The notes beneath the pieces were generated by a model. It did no database searches and had not been told where the DNA came from. It was given only the letters and a program-made list of their open reading frames with translations. DNA of 64,000 nucleotides from JAXLQL01 sp046331625 (GTDB lineage: Bacteria > Acidobacteriota > Terriglobia > Bryobacterales > Bryobacteraceae), in the NCBI GenBank assembly GCA_046331625.1, contig JAXLQL010000013.1, positions 139,727 through 203,726 of the forward strand, given 5' to 3'. Numbering within the stretch: position 1 is the first letter of the stretch; the number at the start of each line of letters is the position of its first letter. The position numbers and the translations under genes are program-made. This document shows, one piece after another, positions 25,664 through 35,446 of the stretch.

Positions 25664-26078
25664 GCTCGTGAAGCAGGCTTTCGCCTGCGCTGGACTTCAG
25701 TCCCGCCATGCGACGAATCACAGACCGGATGAGGCGGGACTGAAGTCCCGCGCAGGCTGAAGCCTACCCCACATCGCGGCGGAGCCGCAATCCCGAAACA
25801 CGCAGCGTTCTGCGAGCACACGTGCCCAGGCCTGAAGCGGGACTGAAAGTCCCGCCGCAGGCTGAAAGCCTGCCCCACGCACCGCGTCCAAAATCTTCGC
25901 GGCCGGCGAAGCAACTGAAGGATAGTAGTACATCGCGGCTGAGCCACAATCGCGGATCGGCTCGTTTCCACGGGCGCATGCGGCCACATCGGAAGCGGGA
26001 CCGAAGTCCCGCGCTGGCTAAAGCCCGCCCTACACGGAGACTGAAAGCTTCGAGGCCGGCGAAGAAACTGAAGGAAGT
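25664..26078. repeat. Array of REP-like hairpins and longer shared units
   Basis: A 437-base gap without a gene, filled with repeats. Double hairpins lie at 25673-25706 (inverted), 25733-25775, 25836-25880 and 25993-26036, built from gcgggactgaagtcccgc and gcaggctgaaagcctgc plus ccccaca. A longer unit (gtccaaaatcttcgcggccggcgaag...tagtagtacatcgcg) at about 25886-25945 recurs at 29110-29165. The unit gaaagcttcgaggccggcga near 26043 recurs near 29247. Confidence 0.85.
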
Positions 26079-28790
26079 TCATTTCGAGCCACCTCCCACC
26101 GGAACCGACTCATGATCGTGGATCGGCTGGCGCTCGTTGTTGTCCTCGCGAGACAGCAGCCGCGGCTTGGCCGTAATCGTCTGTGATGACTCGTCAGCCT
26201 TGAATCTGCGGAACAACTTCTCTTCCCTCTCAGCGCGTGCCGTATCGCCAAGTCCGCGGCAGACGAGCATCAGGTTATAGTGCGCCTGCACGTCTTCCGG
26301 ATCCACCGCCAGCACCCGTTCCAGCGCCTCGGCCGCGGCCTTGTAGTCGCGCCTCAAGAACAGAACCCTTCCGATTTGATTCAGCACCACGCGATCGCGC
26401 GGATACTGCGCCGTCACCTCGCGCAACGAAGCCAGCGCGCCGTCGTAGTCGCCATCCGCCTTCTGCGCCATGGCCTTGAAGAAGTGGATGCGCCCGAGCT
26501 TTGCGTTCCGCTTCATCGCGTTTTCGATGTACCGCTTGGCCGCTTCGATCTGCCCTTCTTGAATCAGCGCCCGCCCCACGTTCAGCCAGCCATCGGCGTA
26601 TTCAGGCTCGGCTTCGGTCACGCGTTGAAAGGCGAACTCGGCCGCTTTCAGATCTCCCTGCAAGAGCAAGCCGATGCCCCAGTCGTTCCAGCGTTCGCGG
26701 TCCCGCTTGTCGACAACGGGCTTCCATTCCGGCGCGGCGTCTCCCACATCGATCTCCGCTTTGGACGAGGCGAGAGTGATGATCGGCAGATCAGGGATCT
26801 CGCCCTTGATCGCCCCCGAAACATTTGCCGGGATATTTGCTTTATCGAACGAGTACTGCCGGCTGTCGTGAGTGGTGCTTGCCTCGCCGCCCACGGGCTT
26901 GCCGGCGTAGACGTATTGCGTGTAGTAGTGCGAGAACTTTCGATAGTGCAGCTTGGCGCTTACCTGGATCGGCCCCTTGGCGTCTTTGGGGACATTCAGC
27001 CGGTAATGGGCCACGTCCGCGGCTCCGGGTGGGATCATCCGCACATACAACACGCTGCGCCCCTGCCATGCATTGCGCTTGTTGATCGGATTGCCTTCGC
27101 CATCGAGCATGTACGAACGATAGAAATGCGCGCCGCGCTCCACCGGTCCTTTGCCGCCATCCTCCACCGCGCCGCTGTGAAAGATCATCTTGCCGCTGGC
27201 GTCGTGCGCTTCCACCTCGAGCCAGATGTCGAAGGAATCCACGGTGCCGCCCGGGAAGAAATGTCCGATCTTACGTGTGCGCACCACCACGTCGAGCCGC
27301 AGCGGTTGACCGCGTTTGAACTTCGTCTGCACGCGTCCGAGCGGCGCAGCCAGCTTGCCTACTTCGCGCAGGAAAACCTCGCCGCCCTGTTCTGCCTCTT
27401 CGCCAACGGCAAACGTCGACATCAACTGTGGACCCTCCGCCGCGCGGCGCTGCATCTGCAGCTCACGCGGATTGTCTCCGATCGGCGACGCGCCGAAAAT
27501 GTCCACCGTGATGAAACCCGACTGCAGGAATTTCTTCGTCTCATCGAGCTGCGTGGCGTCACGGTTGGCGTGCGCCACCGCCGTATTCGCAACGGCGAAG
27601 CGATGCGAATGTACTTTGCCCGCGCGATTCCCAGGGTCCTGCGAAGCAACCATCGGCATGTGGCAATCGGAACACGTCGACGAACTTTGCGGATAGTAGA
27701 ACGATCGCGCGCCTTGGCCCGAAACACCGCTCGCCTGCCAGTTGTCATAGTCATTGAATCCGCGCAGCCAGCGGTAGTTGTTCACCGGCACATCGAGATG
27801 GACTTTGTGGCACGTCGAGCAATACTCGGCCGAATCCATGCGCATGAATGGCTTCAAGAATGTGCGCCGATGCGGCTCTGGCTCGAGGTAGGTGAGGTAG
27901 TAGTCGATGTTGCGAATGATCGGATTCCGGCTCGACATGAGGTCATGCAGAGGTGGGTATTCGATAGTGAATCCGCCGTTGCCCATGGAGCCATCCACAT
28001 GAGTGATCGAGTGGCACGACACGCAACCAAGCCCGTTCTGCGCCTCCGGCGTGTCGATCTGATCCTTGATCGGCTTGTCGAACCGCCCGTTGAAGAACAC
28101 CGCGTGGTCATGGCATCCGGCGCACCATTTGCTGCCCTTCTGCCCGCCGAGTTCCTGCATCTGCTCAATCGACTTGCGGTAGAACTGATTGTTGAACGAG
28201 GCGAAGTGATGCACCGAGCTATTCCACTGCTCGTAGATGTCCTTGTGGCATTCGCCGCACAGCTTCGAGTCCATGAAGAAGTTCGAGGGGATGGTGCCGT
28301 TCACGTTCGTGTTGGCCGAAGATGGCCAGAACGGTGACTTCGGTCCCGCGCCTTCCTCCTCCATCGATACCGGCACGATCTTGGGATTTCGGATGCGGTC
28401 GTGCGGATCGGGGAAGATGCGGTTGTATGCATAGACTCCGCCGAAGTAGGCGAGGCCGAGCGCCATCACGGTGGCGAGCGAACGACGCCAAGCGGGGTCG
28501 GCGATGCGGGTGAATGCGAGTAGGCCGAGCACGCCAGCGGCGATGTGCGCCATCAGGATCCAGTAGTTCTTCGTCACCGCGCCGCTGATGGTGAGGTAGA
28601 TTCCACTGACCGTGGCGGCCGCCATCAGCGCAGCCGCGATTCCGCGCAGGCGTTGGCGGAGCATGGCAGTGACGGCGAATCCGAGCGCCACATGCATCAC
28701 GACGTTGAGCATGTAGAAAATACTGGCGGTCGCGTGTGCGGCGATGTAGGCGGTGTTGGCGATGAAGAGCAGAGTGAGAAGTCGCACCAT
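26079..28790 (-). CDS. Membrane pentaheme cytochrome c with C-terminal TPR domain
   Basis: A 903-residue protein. Residues 1-125 contain about four membrane helices. Five CxxCH motifs follow (CGECH 178-182, CAGCH 223-227, CVSCH 256-260, CSTCH 324-328, CSDCH 373-377), in a cytochrome c554/NrfA-like context with HHFASFNNQFY. Residues about 430-690 are beta-rich, and about 700-870 are TPR repeats (ADGWLNVGRALIQEGQIEA). It is a probable inner-membrane-anchored, periplasmic electron-transfer or redox-enzyme subunit. Repeat arrays flank it on both sides. Multiheme proteins with TPR tails occur in acidobacteria, mostly uncharacterised. Confidence 0.85.
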   Translation of the reverse strand: MVRLLTLLFIANTAYIAAHATASIFYMLNVVMHVALGFAVTAMLRQRLRGIAAALMAAATVSGIYLTISGAVTKNYWILMAHIAAGVLGLLAFTRIADPAWRRSLATVMALGLAYFGGVYAYNRIFPDPHDRIRNPKIVPVSMEEEGAGPKSPFWPSSANTNVNGTIPSNFFMDSKLCGECHKDIYEQWNSSVHHFASFNNQFYRKSIEQMQELGGQKGSKWCAGCHDHAVFFNGRFDKPIKDQIDTPEAQNGLGCVSCHSITHVDGSMGNGGFTIEYPPLHDLMSSRNPIIRNIDYYLTYLEPEPHRRTFLKPFMRMDSAEYCSTCHKVHLDVPVNNYRWLRGFNDYDNWQASGVSGQGARSFYYPQSSSTCSDCHMPMVASQDPGNRAGKVHSHRFAVANTAVAHANRDATQLDETKKFLQSGFITVDIFGASPIGDNPRELQMQRRAAEGPQLMSTFAVGEEAEQGGEVFLREVGKLAAPLGRVQTKFKRGQPLRLDVVVRTRKIGHFFPGGTVDSFDIWLEVEAHDASGKMIFHSGAVEDGGKGPVERGAHFYRSYMLDGEGNPINKRNAWQGRSVLYVRMIPPGAADVAHYRLNVPKDAKGPIQVSAKLHYRKFSHYYTQYVYAGKPVGGEASTTHDSRQYSFDKANIPANVSGAIKGEIPDLPIITLASSKAEIDVGDAAPEWKPVVDKRDRERWNDWGIGLLLQGDLKAAEFAFQRVTEAEPEYADGWLNVGRALIQEGQIEAAKRYIENAMKRNAKLGRIHFFKAMAQKADGDYDGALASLREVTAQYPRDRVVLNQIGRVLFLRRDYKAAAEALERVLAVDPEDVQAHYNLMLVCRGLGDTARAEREEKLFRRFKADESSQTITAKPRLLSREDNNERQPIHDHESVPVGGGSK

Positions 28791-28799
28791 CGCTACCGG

Positions 28800-29290
28800 A
28801 CTCCTTGTGTGGCGGGCTTTCGCCTGCGCGGGACTCGAGTCCCGCGATGCGGCGTAGGCACTGCGATTCGGGAGCGGGACTGAAGTCCCGCGCTGGCTAA
28901 AGCCCGCCCAACACGGAGAATCGTTGCGCTGGCAGGGCGGCGATACGCAAATCGAATGGCGGGACTAAAGTCCCGCGCAGGCTGAAGCCTGCCCCACATT
29001 GCCGCGGAGCTGCAATCCCGAGAGACCAAGCGTCCTTCGAGTGCTGGTACCCGCATCGGAAGCAGGACTGAAAGTCCCGCCGCAGGCTGAAAGCCTGCCC
29101 CACACACCGAGTCCAAAATCTTCGCAACCGGCGAAGGAACAGAGGAATAGTAGTACATCGCGACTGAACCGCAATCCCCGAAGCACATGTGCCCGCGCCG
29201 GGACTCGAGTCCCGCCCTGCCAAAAGGCTGCCCCACACGGCAGCGGAAAGCTTCGAGGCCGGCGACGAAACTGAAGGGTAGTAGTGCATC
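28800..29290. repeat. Second array of REP-like hairpins
   Basis: About 500 bases without a gene between the pentaheme gene and the TPR/FG-GAP gene. Double hairpins lie at about 28807-28846 (inverted), 28872-28915, 28957-29000, 29060-29104 and 29197-29240. Two pieces of the longer units shared with 25.9-26.1 kb (tccaaaatcttcgc...tagtagtacatcgcg and gaaagcttcgaggccggcga) are interspersed. The loops vary (gactgaaagtc, gactcgagtc, gactaaagtc) while stems are conserved. Confidence 0.85.
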
Positions 29291-29299
29291 TGGCATCGT

Positions 29300-32200
29300 C
29301 TACCTTACTCCACTCAGCCGCCGGATCAGTTGCAATGCCGGCCGCGTGTTGTACTCGCGCATCCAAGCTCGATGCGCCTCGCTCTCGGGGAACGCCTCGC
29401 CAGCACCGTACGGATACTGCGACATCCCGTGAAACGGCAATGGCACCACCGTCTGCGAGAAGGCCGTGTTCGGGTCGCGATCCTTTGCCCAGCCATCGAT
29501 CCCGAGCACGAAACTCCGCCGCATCCCAGGCCCAAGAGGCAGCAGCCCGCGGGCATCGAACCGCAGCGCCAACTCATCGCCCGATCCCATGATCACGAAT
29601 CGATCATCGGCGCTCCCGAGCAGCGCCGCAGTGTCGCCATAGCGTGTGTACATCCCCGGGGTCGGATTCCACATCGACACCGGAGACGCCCCCGCATAGA
29701 AAAACATTTCTGGCCGTTTCCGTTCCGGATCGAGCCGCACCCGCGAGAAGCCCCGGAATCGCAGATCCGCCGACGAAGCCCGCAACGTCACCGCGCGAGG
29801 CGCCGAGGCATCCGCTTGCGTCAGAAAAGCCTCGTCCCAGTGCAACGCCAAATTGCTCTTGATCCGCAACCGTCGTGCGGGCTCCGGCAGTTCCACTGCG
29901 ATCCACTTGGGCTTTCCCGCCGGCATTCCCATGTCCGCCAAGAGCGTCCGCCAGCGCCCATCGGAGCCCATCGCCTCGAGCGAAGGCATCGCCAATTCCC
30001 TGCCCTTCTCCTGCGACCGCCCGCGGAACACGCTGCCATCGGCCCAATCGACCCACCCATGAATCACAAGCAGAGGCTTCTCTGGCATGGAAGCAAACTC
30101 GAGCTCCGTTGCCCGCCAGCCGTTTCCTAACGAAACCTCGCGACGCGCAGCCGGCGCCCGCCGCTCGCCGGTCTGATAGATCCGCAGATCCGGATATGGC
30201 GGCGACTGGAACTTCTCATTGAGGAAGATCTCGCTCGACGCGGGATGATCCACCACCAGCAACTCCGCCTGATCGATGTAGGCCACCTCGCTCAACTCTT
30301 CCGTCAGCCGCACTTCGTATGCTCCGTTGCGAAGCTGCATCGCGGGCAATTGAACGTACTCGCGATGATCCACCGGGAAGTAGGTTCCGTCACCAGCGCT
30401 AGCCCCCAACGGCGCCACACCCAAAACGTCTGTGACGTACTCGAAGTCGACGCCATTCCAAGTCCACACCTGCGGGCACGACCCCGACAGCCGTTGCGCT
30501 TCCTTGAACACCAGCGGTCGCAGCGCGAGTTGATTCGCCTCGTTCTGGATCAGCCCGTTGGGCCAAGTGATGCGCACCGCGTCAGCCTGCTTCACCGCGC
30601 GCATGCCGAACGTGAGTGGATAGCCGCGATAGATCTGCTTGCGATAGCGCGAGCCCGCCTTCACCTCAACTTCCGATCCATACGCGAGCTTCAGATTCTT
30701 GACGCCCGCAACGCCCGCGCGCAGCCACGCGTTCGGCGACACCGTCTGATTGGTGAGTAACTGAACTGCGCCGTCGGAACCGAGCACCGCCAGATCCGCC
30801 CTGCCGTCGCCGTTGAAATCCTCCACCGCGTATGCACGAGCCGCCGGCAATCCTTGTACCGGCTTGGTCTCACTCCAACGCCGCTCGGATTCTTGCCGCA
30901 GCCGCTTGCCGCCGACCACCGCATCGGAAACACCGCGATTCTCCCAGTCCCCGAACACCACCGGACCATCGCCAACCCGCGCGCTCTCGAACTTCAGATT
31001 CCGTCCATCGTTGAACGCGCCGAGGTTGTACGCAACCCAGGCCCCGCCGCCCGCCTCATATACGAGATCCATCGATCCGCTATGATCCACGTCTACCGCA
31101 TCCATCAACTTCGCTCCAGCGGGAATCTGCACGAGATCGCGCGCCTTGTACACACCCGCTAGATTGTCCTGATAGAGCACCGTGGCGCGATCGCGATAGC
31201 TCACCGCGAAATCGAAGCCCTTGCTATCGGCCACCAGCCGGAACGCCACCGCGCCCGTCGCGTCTCCTTTGACGAAAGGAAAATCCGCGCTGCGATCCAC
31301 GAAGCCCGACTCGCCCTGATTGCGCAAGAGCACGTTGCGGTCGCCGAGGAGCAACAAGTCGAGATCGTAGTCGTGATCGTAGTCAAGCCAAGCGGCCACG
31401 CGATAGTGTCCCGGCGGCGCGGGCAGCGGCTTGCGAGTGAAGCGTCCGCGCGTGTTCATCAACAATGCCGGCCCCTCTGCCGTGATCACCGCCAAGTCCG
31501 CGAACCCGTCGTTGTTCGCGTCGCCAACCGCGGCGAACTCCACACCCTGCGCGATGGTCTCGGGCGCGGCGCCGGCCAGCGCTTGCAGCGCGCCGCCACT
31601 CCAGAACACGAGATCCGGCCGGCCATCGCCTTGCACGTCCATCACTAGCAATCCGCCGCCCTCGCCCTTTGCGGCTCCCGCCACTCGGCGCGGCGCGAAC
31701 TTCCAATCACGAGGTGGCGTGGGATCCGCAACGCCCGTTTGCGCCTCCACGGGATCGAGCACTTCCGAGTAGAAGCTCCACTCCATGTCCTCGGGCACGG
31801 CAGCGTTGGCGTTTTGATCCTTGGCCTTCTGGAAAAGCTGCAACTGCTTGGCCGCATCGTCGCGACGGCCCGCCTGGCGATAGAGATTGTAGAGCTGGAA
31901 ATGGGGCGCTGCGAGGTTCGGATCGAGGGCCATGGCCCGCTCAAACGATGCGATCGCTTCGGGAGTCCGGTTCGCAAGCTTGTGCAGAGTGCCGAGGTTG
32001 TAGTGCGCCACCGGCTCCTGCGGCACCATTTCCAGGAACTTTTCAAACTGCTTTTGGCTGCGCTCGTACTCACCCGCGCGCTTGTACTGGACGCCGAGAT
32101 TGAACCACGTGTGCGGGATCGAAGGATCCTGCTTCTGTACCTTTTCGATCTCGGCGATGCCCTCGGGCGTCTGCCCGTTGGCCAGCAGCGCGAGCCCAAC

Positions 32201-32386
32201 ATTGAGCCGCTCACGAGCCGAGCCGGGCGCCAACGCCAGAGCCTTTTTGAACTCGGCAACTGCCTGGGGATGAGTGGTGGGGTTTTCGAAAAAGGCTTTG
32301 CCAAGATTGCGGCGGCGGCCAAGTTCCTCCGGATCCACAGCGGGACCGGCGGCCACAAGAGCGATCAACAACGCTCGCAACAGCAT
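29300..32386 (-). CDS. Exported TPR, FG-GAP and ASPIC/UnbV protein
   Basis: A 1028-residue protein with leader MLLRALLIALVAAGPAV. Residues about 25-210 are TPRs (HTWFNLGVQYKRAGEYERS, VAHYNLGTLHKLANRTPEA). About 230-560 are VCBS/FG-GAP-like blades (VMDVQGDGRPDLVFW, VGDANNDGFADLAVI, VEDFNGDGRADLAVL). An ASPIC/UnbV domain follows at about 560-630 (GSEVEVKAGSRY, RITWPNGLIQNE), then about 400 residues of beta-rich, unrecognised sequence. It is first in a same-strand run with the pentaheme and CRTAC1 genes, so the three may act together outside the cytoplasm. Confidence 0.8.
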   Translation of the reverse strand: MLLRALLIALVAAGPAVDPEELGRRRNLGKAFFENPTTHPQAVAEFKKALALAPGSARERLNVGLALLANGQTPEGIAEIEKVQKQDPSIPHTWFNLGVQYKRAGEYERSQKQFEKFLEMVPQEPVAHYNLGTLHKLANRTPEAIASFERAMALDPNLAAPHFQLYNLYRQAGRRDDAAKQLQLFQKAKDQNANAAVPEDMEWSFYSEVLDPVEAQTGVADPTPPRDWKFAPRRVAGAAKGEGGGLLVMDVQGDGRPDLVFWSGGALQALAGAAPETIAQGVEFAAVGDANNDGFADLAVITAEGPALLMNTRGRFTRKPLPAPPGHYRVAAWLDYDHDYDLDLLLLGDRNVLLRNQGESGFVDRSADFPFVKGDATGAVAFRLVADSKGFDFAVSYRDRATVLYQDNLAGVYKARDLVQIPAGAKLMDAVDVDHSGSMDLVYEAGGGAWVAYNLGAFNDGRNLKFESARVGDGPVVFGDWENRGVSDAVVGGKRLRQESERRWSETKPVQGLPAARAYAVEDFNGDGRADLAVLGSDGAVQLLTNQTVSPNAWLRAGVAGVKNLKLAYGSEVEVKAGSRYRKQIYRGYPLTFGMRAVKQADAVRITWPNGLIQNEANQLALRPLVFKEAQRLSGSCPQVWTWNGVDFEYVTDVLGVAPLGASAGDGTYFPVDHREYVQLPAMQLRNGAYEVRLTEELSEVAYIDQAELLVVDHPASSEIFLNEKFQSPPYPDLRIYQTGERRAPAARREVSLGNGWRATELEFASMPEKPLLVIHGWVDWADGSVFRGRSQEKGRELAMPSLEAMGSDGRWRTLLADMGMPAGKPKWIAVELPEPARRLRIKSNLALHWDEAFLTQADASAPRAVTLRASSADLRFRGFSRVRLDPERKRPEMFFYAGASPVSMWNPTPGMYTRYGDTAALLGSADDRFVIMGSGDELALRFDARGLLPLGPGMRRSFVLGIDGWAKDRDPNTAFSQTVVPLPFHGMSQYPYGAGEAFPESEAHRAWMREYNTRPALQLIRRLSGVR

Positions 32387-32400
32387 CGGAGAGTCCCGAC

Positions 32401-33387
32401 CTAGATGCTCCAGCGCCAGAGGTTCGAGCCCGAGGTGAAGCCCGCGCCCACGGCTGCGAAAAGCACCAGATCGCCTTTCTTCAGTTTACCTTCGGCAATC
32501 GCGTCGGCCGTCGCGAGCGGAATTGTCGCGGCGGTTGTGTTCCCGAACTTGCCGATGTTGATCATCACGTGACGCTGGTCAAGGCCGAGCTTTTCCACCG
32601 TCGCGTCGATAATGCGGCGGTTGGCTTGATGCGGAATGAGAATGATGTCTTTCGACGACACGCCGTTTCGATCGAGGATAGTGCCGCACATATCCTCCAT
32701 CTTGCGCACTGCGTACTTGAAGACCTGTTGGCCTTCCTGATGCACGTAGTGGAGCTCCTGGTCGATGGTGGCGTGTGAAGAGGGCATGCGGCTCCCTCCG
32801 GCGGGCATCTTCAAATAGTCGCCGCCGGAACCGTCGATCTCGTTGAGAAAATCAATGAATCCGCCTTCGCCATCTTCGGCCGGTTCCACCAGCATCGCCC
32901 CGGCGCCATCGCCGAACAGCACGCACGTGGCGCGATCTTTGTAGTTGATGATCCGCGACATCGTGTCTGATCCGATCACCAACACCTTTTTGTGCGTACC
33001 GGCCTTGACGAAATGCGCCGCCGTAGTCAACCCATAGACGAACCCGGAACAAGCGGCAATCAGGTCAAAGCCCCAGGCCTTCTTTGCACCGATGCGATCT
33101 TGCACCAGGCATGCCGTCGATGGGAAGAACATGTCGGGCGTCACCGTGCATAGAATGATCGCGTCCAGTTCAGACGCGGCGATTCCGCGCCGCTCGAGCG
33201 CCTGCTTGGCGGCTTCCACGGCCAAGTCAGAAGTAGCCACGTCTGGAGCGGCAATGTGGCGGGTGGAAATGCCGGTGCGCCCCAGAATCCAGTCGTTCGA
33301 CGTGTCGACCATCTTTTCGAGGTCCGCGTTGGTGAGCAGACCGGGCGGTGCGTAAGTACCGAGAGCCGTGATTTTCGCGCCTGGCAA
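32401..33387 (-). CDS. fabH: Beta-ketoacyl-ACP synthase III (FabH)
   Basis: A 328-residue KASIII that condenses acetyl-CoA (or a branched acyl-CoA) with malonyl-ACP to begin fatty acid synthesis. The Cys-His-Asn triad is visible: Cys in DLIAACSGFVYG, His in IPHQANRRIID and Asn in NIGKFGNTTAATIP. The TTG at 33387 is preceded by AGGAGG and gives the usual N-terminus (PGAKITALGTYAPP); a longer ATG start at 33441 is less likely. It stands alone, not in a fab cluster. It lies 14 bases upstream of the TPR/FG-GAP gene and is divergent from the SprT-like gene. Confidence 0.9.
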   Translation of the reverse strand: MPGAKITALGTYAPPGLLTNADLEKMVDTSNDWILGRTGISTRHIAAPDVATSDLAVEAAKQALERRGIAASELDAIILCTVTPDMFFPSTACLVQDRIGAKKAWGFDLIAACSGFVYGLTTAAHFVKAGTHKKVLVIGSDTMSRIINYKDRATCVLFGDGAGAMLVEPAEDGEGGFIDFLNEIDGSGGDYLKMPAGGSRMPSSHATIDQELHYVHQEGQQVFKYAVRKMEDMCGTILDRNGVSSKDIILIPHQANRRIIDATVEKLGLDQRHVMINIGKFGNTTAATIPLATADAIAEGKLKKGDLVLFAAVGAGFTSGSNLWRWSI

Positions 33388-33486
33388 GAAGCCTCCTGAA
33401 TGACCGCGGGCTCGGGCGGCATCACTCCGCCGGCCCGGCACCCGAACTTGTTATGGTAAATTCTCGAAGGGATACAAGTCCAGGGC

Positions 33487-34197
33487 GTGGCCGCGATCCA
33501 AAGCAATCTTCTGTTCGAAAGCACCGAGGACATCTATCGCCGCGTCTTCCGGGAACTGCGCCCGCGGACGCCAGAACCCGAGATCCGCTTGGTCTATCGC
33601 CAGTTCGCCAACGCCAACAGCTTCATCCGGCTCGAAGGCGGCATTCTCGAAATCAAGGTTTCAGACGTGCTGGAGGGCGCTCCGGCGCCGATTCAGGAAG
33701 CGCTGGCCTACATTCTGCTCACCAAGCTCTACCGGCGGCACACGCCCGCGGAATTTTCCGATCGCTACCGCCGTTGGATCAATAGCGCCTCCGTGCGCCG
33801 GCAACTCCTGGTGGTTCGGCAGGTGCGCGGCCGGAAATTCGTCACGGGCGGCGCGGGAAACGTCTACGATCTTAACCAGATTTTCGAAGAGCTGAATCAG
33901 CGCTTTTTCAACGGGCTGATGGGGCGGCCGCAGCTGGGTTGGAGCCGCCGGGCTTCGCGGAGCATGCTCGGCCACTATGACCCTTCGCACAACGCGATCG
34001 TACTGAGCCGGATTCTCGACCGGGCCGACGTTCCACAACTCGCGGTCGAGTACGTGCTCTATCACGAGATGCTGCACTTGCGCTTTCCCGTCGAGCACAA
34101 AGGAGCCCGGCGTTGTGTCCACACCGCGGAATTCAAGGCGGCCGAGAAGCTGTTTCCGGCTCTCGCCGAAGCGCGCGCGGCGCTCAAGAGGCTATAG
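33487..34197 (+). CDS. SprT-like zinc metalloprotease domain protein
   Basis: A 236-residue protein starting at GTG 33487. The C-terminal half carries the zincin motif HEMLHLRFP with a third His further on (VHTAEF), the pattern of SprT/Spartan-type and M48-like peptidases. The N-terminal 110 residues include FANANSFIRLEGGILEIKVSD and a helical part. The role is unknown; Spartan-type proteins cleave DNA-protein crosslinks, but bacterial SprT-like proteins have mostly not been tested. It is followed after three bases by a small unknown gene. Confidence 0.75.
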   Translation: MAAIQSNLLFESTEDIYRRVFRELRPRTPEPEIRLVYRQFANANSFIRLEGGILEIKVSDVLEGAPAPIQEALAYILLTKLYRRHTPAEFSDRYRRWINSASVRRQLLVVRQVRGRKFVTGGAGNVYDLNQIFEELNQRFFNGLMGRPQLGWSRRASRSMLGHYDPSHNAIVLSRILDRADVPQLAVEYVLYHEMLHLRFPVEHKGARRCVHTAEFKAAEKLFPALAEARAALKRL

Positions 34198-34200
34198 GCG

Positions 34201-34473
34201 ATGGGCTTCGCGCTTTGGATCGACGGCGACACGGCTTGGTGCGCGGGTGCACACGAGTACCGCCCGATGGGGGTAGCGGTCGCGGCCTCCACGGCTTTGT
34301 TCGCTGCGCGCGACTTCGATCCGCGCCGCCGCCCACCGTCTCGCCGCGCCCGTAATTTCCATGGCTTGTTCGCCTCGCTTCCCGACGTAAATGCATACTT
34401 GCGAAAAAGGCGTTCACGGCCAAATGAAAAAAATCTATCGAGCCAGAAAGCGCGAATACTAGCAATCACTTGA
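34201..34473 (+). CDS. Small hypothetical protein
   Basis: A 90-residue open frame beginning three bases after the SprT-like gene, so it is probably co-transcribed and translated. It starts MGFALWIDGDTAWCAGAHEYRP and ends with a basic tail (YLRKRRSRPNEK). No signal peptide, membrane segment or known family is seen. The spacing argues for a real gene; the composition (many Arg and Ala in GC-rich sequence) leaves room for doubt. Confidence 0.45.
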   Translation: MGFALWIDGDTAWCAGAHEYRPMGVAVAASTALFAARDFDPRRRPPSRRARNFHGLFASLPDVNAYLRKRRSRPNEKNLSSQKARILAIT

Positions 34474-34548
34474 TGGTGGATTGTTCACCTGGATCTCGAA
34501 GTTTTTGGCCCTGAGATTTGCAGGCGCCGGTGTATGCTGGGGACGCCT

Positions 34549-35445
34549 ATGGAGCCGACGCAGACTACCCACCCCCAGTTCGAACACCGCCGCACGCTCG
34601 ACTCGCGCCACGCCCGCTTCTTTCTCGGGCCACTCCTTGAAACCCACGAGTTGGCGTTGCCCCAACTCGCAGCCGGCTCCCTCGAATTCCGGTTCGACAT
34701 CAACCTGCTCGACGGCCCACTGGATGTTTGGGCGAAGCTACCGCGGCGCGCCGCTCCCGAGCATTTCGATCAGATGAAGCGCGTTGTGTGGGCCGTGCAG
34801 CGCGCCTTACGTATTTGGGAGCCTTACCTCTACTTCCAGAACGCAGAAAACTACGCGGACAAAAGCACCTCATGGCCGATGCTGGTCTATGCCGCCATGC
34901 GTCCCATCGAAAGCCGCTCACCCACCTGCTATGGGTACGATGTGCTCGAGCCCAAGCGGATCACGTCTTCGTTTTCGTGGGCTAGCAAGCCGCTTCGGGT
35001 CGAACTCCACCGCCTTCACGATCAACTTCCCACCATCGGCCGGGCGGGTCTGCTCGCGGCGTTCCCGTCGAGGAACCCGGAACGAATGCTCGGGATCATG
35101 GAGGCGATTCCGCGCTATTTCGGGCGGCTGGTAAGGATGGAAGCGGCCGTGCTTCGCGAGTTCTCGCGGTTGGCAGACACGGCTCCGAACGACCGGCTGC
35201 GGCGGTACCCGGAAATCGAGTCTGACATCGGCTGGCTGATGCAGCGGACGTTCCGCGGCTTCTCCTTCTCTTCGCTCACCCCGTTGGTAATGATGTCGGC
35301 GAACTGGGCCCTGGCTCGCGCTCAGGGCCTCGATCCCCAGCTCGAAGCCCGGGTCTCGTTTCAGGTGGAAGGCAATGGACACGGAATTCGGAAGTCGACC
35401 GAAATTTCGTATGCGAATTCCCGGCTCCAGCGGCCACTAAGATAG
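34549..35445 (+). CDS. Hypothetical protein
   Basis: A 298-residue cytoplasmic-looking protein. The ATG at 34549 has GGGGA five bases upstream, so it is preferred over the ATG at 34534. It contains alternating helical and beta segments (SLEFRFDINLLDGPLDVWAK, HFDQMKRVVWAVQRALRIWE, IGWLMQRTFRGFSFSSLTP) and no motif that can be matched to a known family. The BON-domain gene begins one base after its stop, so they likely form an operon. Confidence 0.6.
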   Translation: MEPTQTTHPQFEHRRTLDSRHARFFLGPLLETHELALPQLAAGSLEFRFDINLLDGPLDVWAKLPRRAAPEHFDQMKRVVWAVQRALRIWEPYLYFQNAENYADKSTSWPMLVYAAMRPIESRSPTCYGYDVLEPKRITSSFSWASKPLRVELHRLHDQLPTIGRAGLLAAFPSRNPERMLGIMEAIPRYFGRLVRMEAAVLREFSRLADTAPNDRLRRYPEIESDIGWLMQRTFRGFSFSSLTPLVMMSANWALARAQGLDPQLEARVSFQVEGNGHGIRKSTEISYANSRLQRPLR

Positions 35446-35446
35446 T

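Noticed and set aside
26280..28337. 685-residue plus-strand open frame
   Set aside because: Complement of the pentaheme gene, whose five CxxCH motifs show the true frame.
25664..29290. CRISPR array
   Set aside because: The repeats are palindromic pairs at irregular spacing and in both orientations, without equal-length unique spacers and without cas genes.
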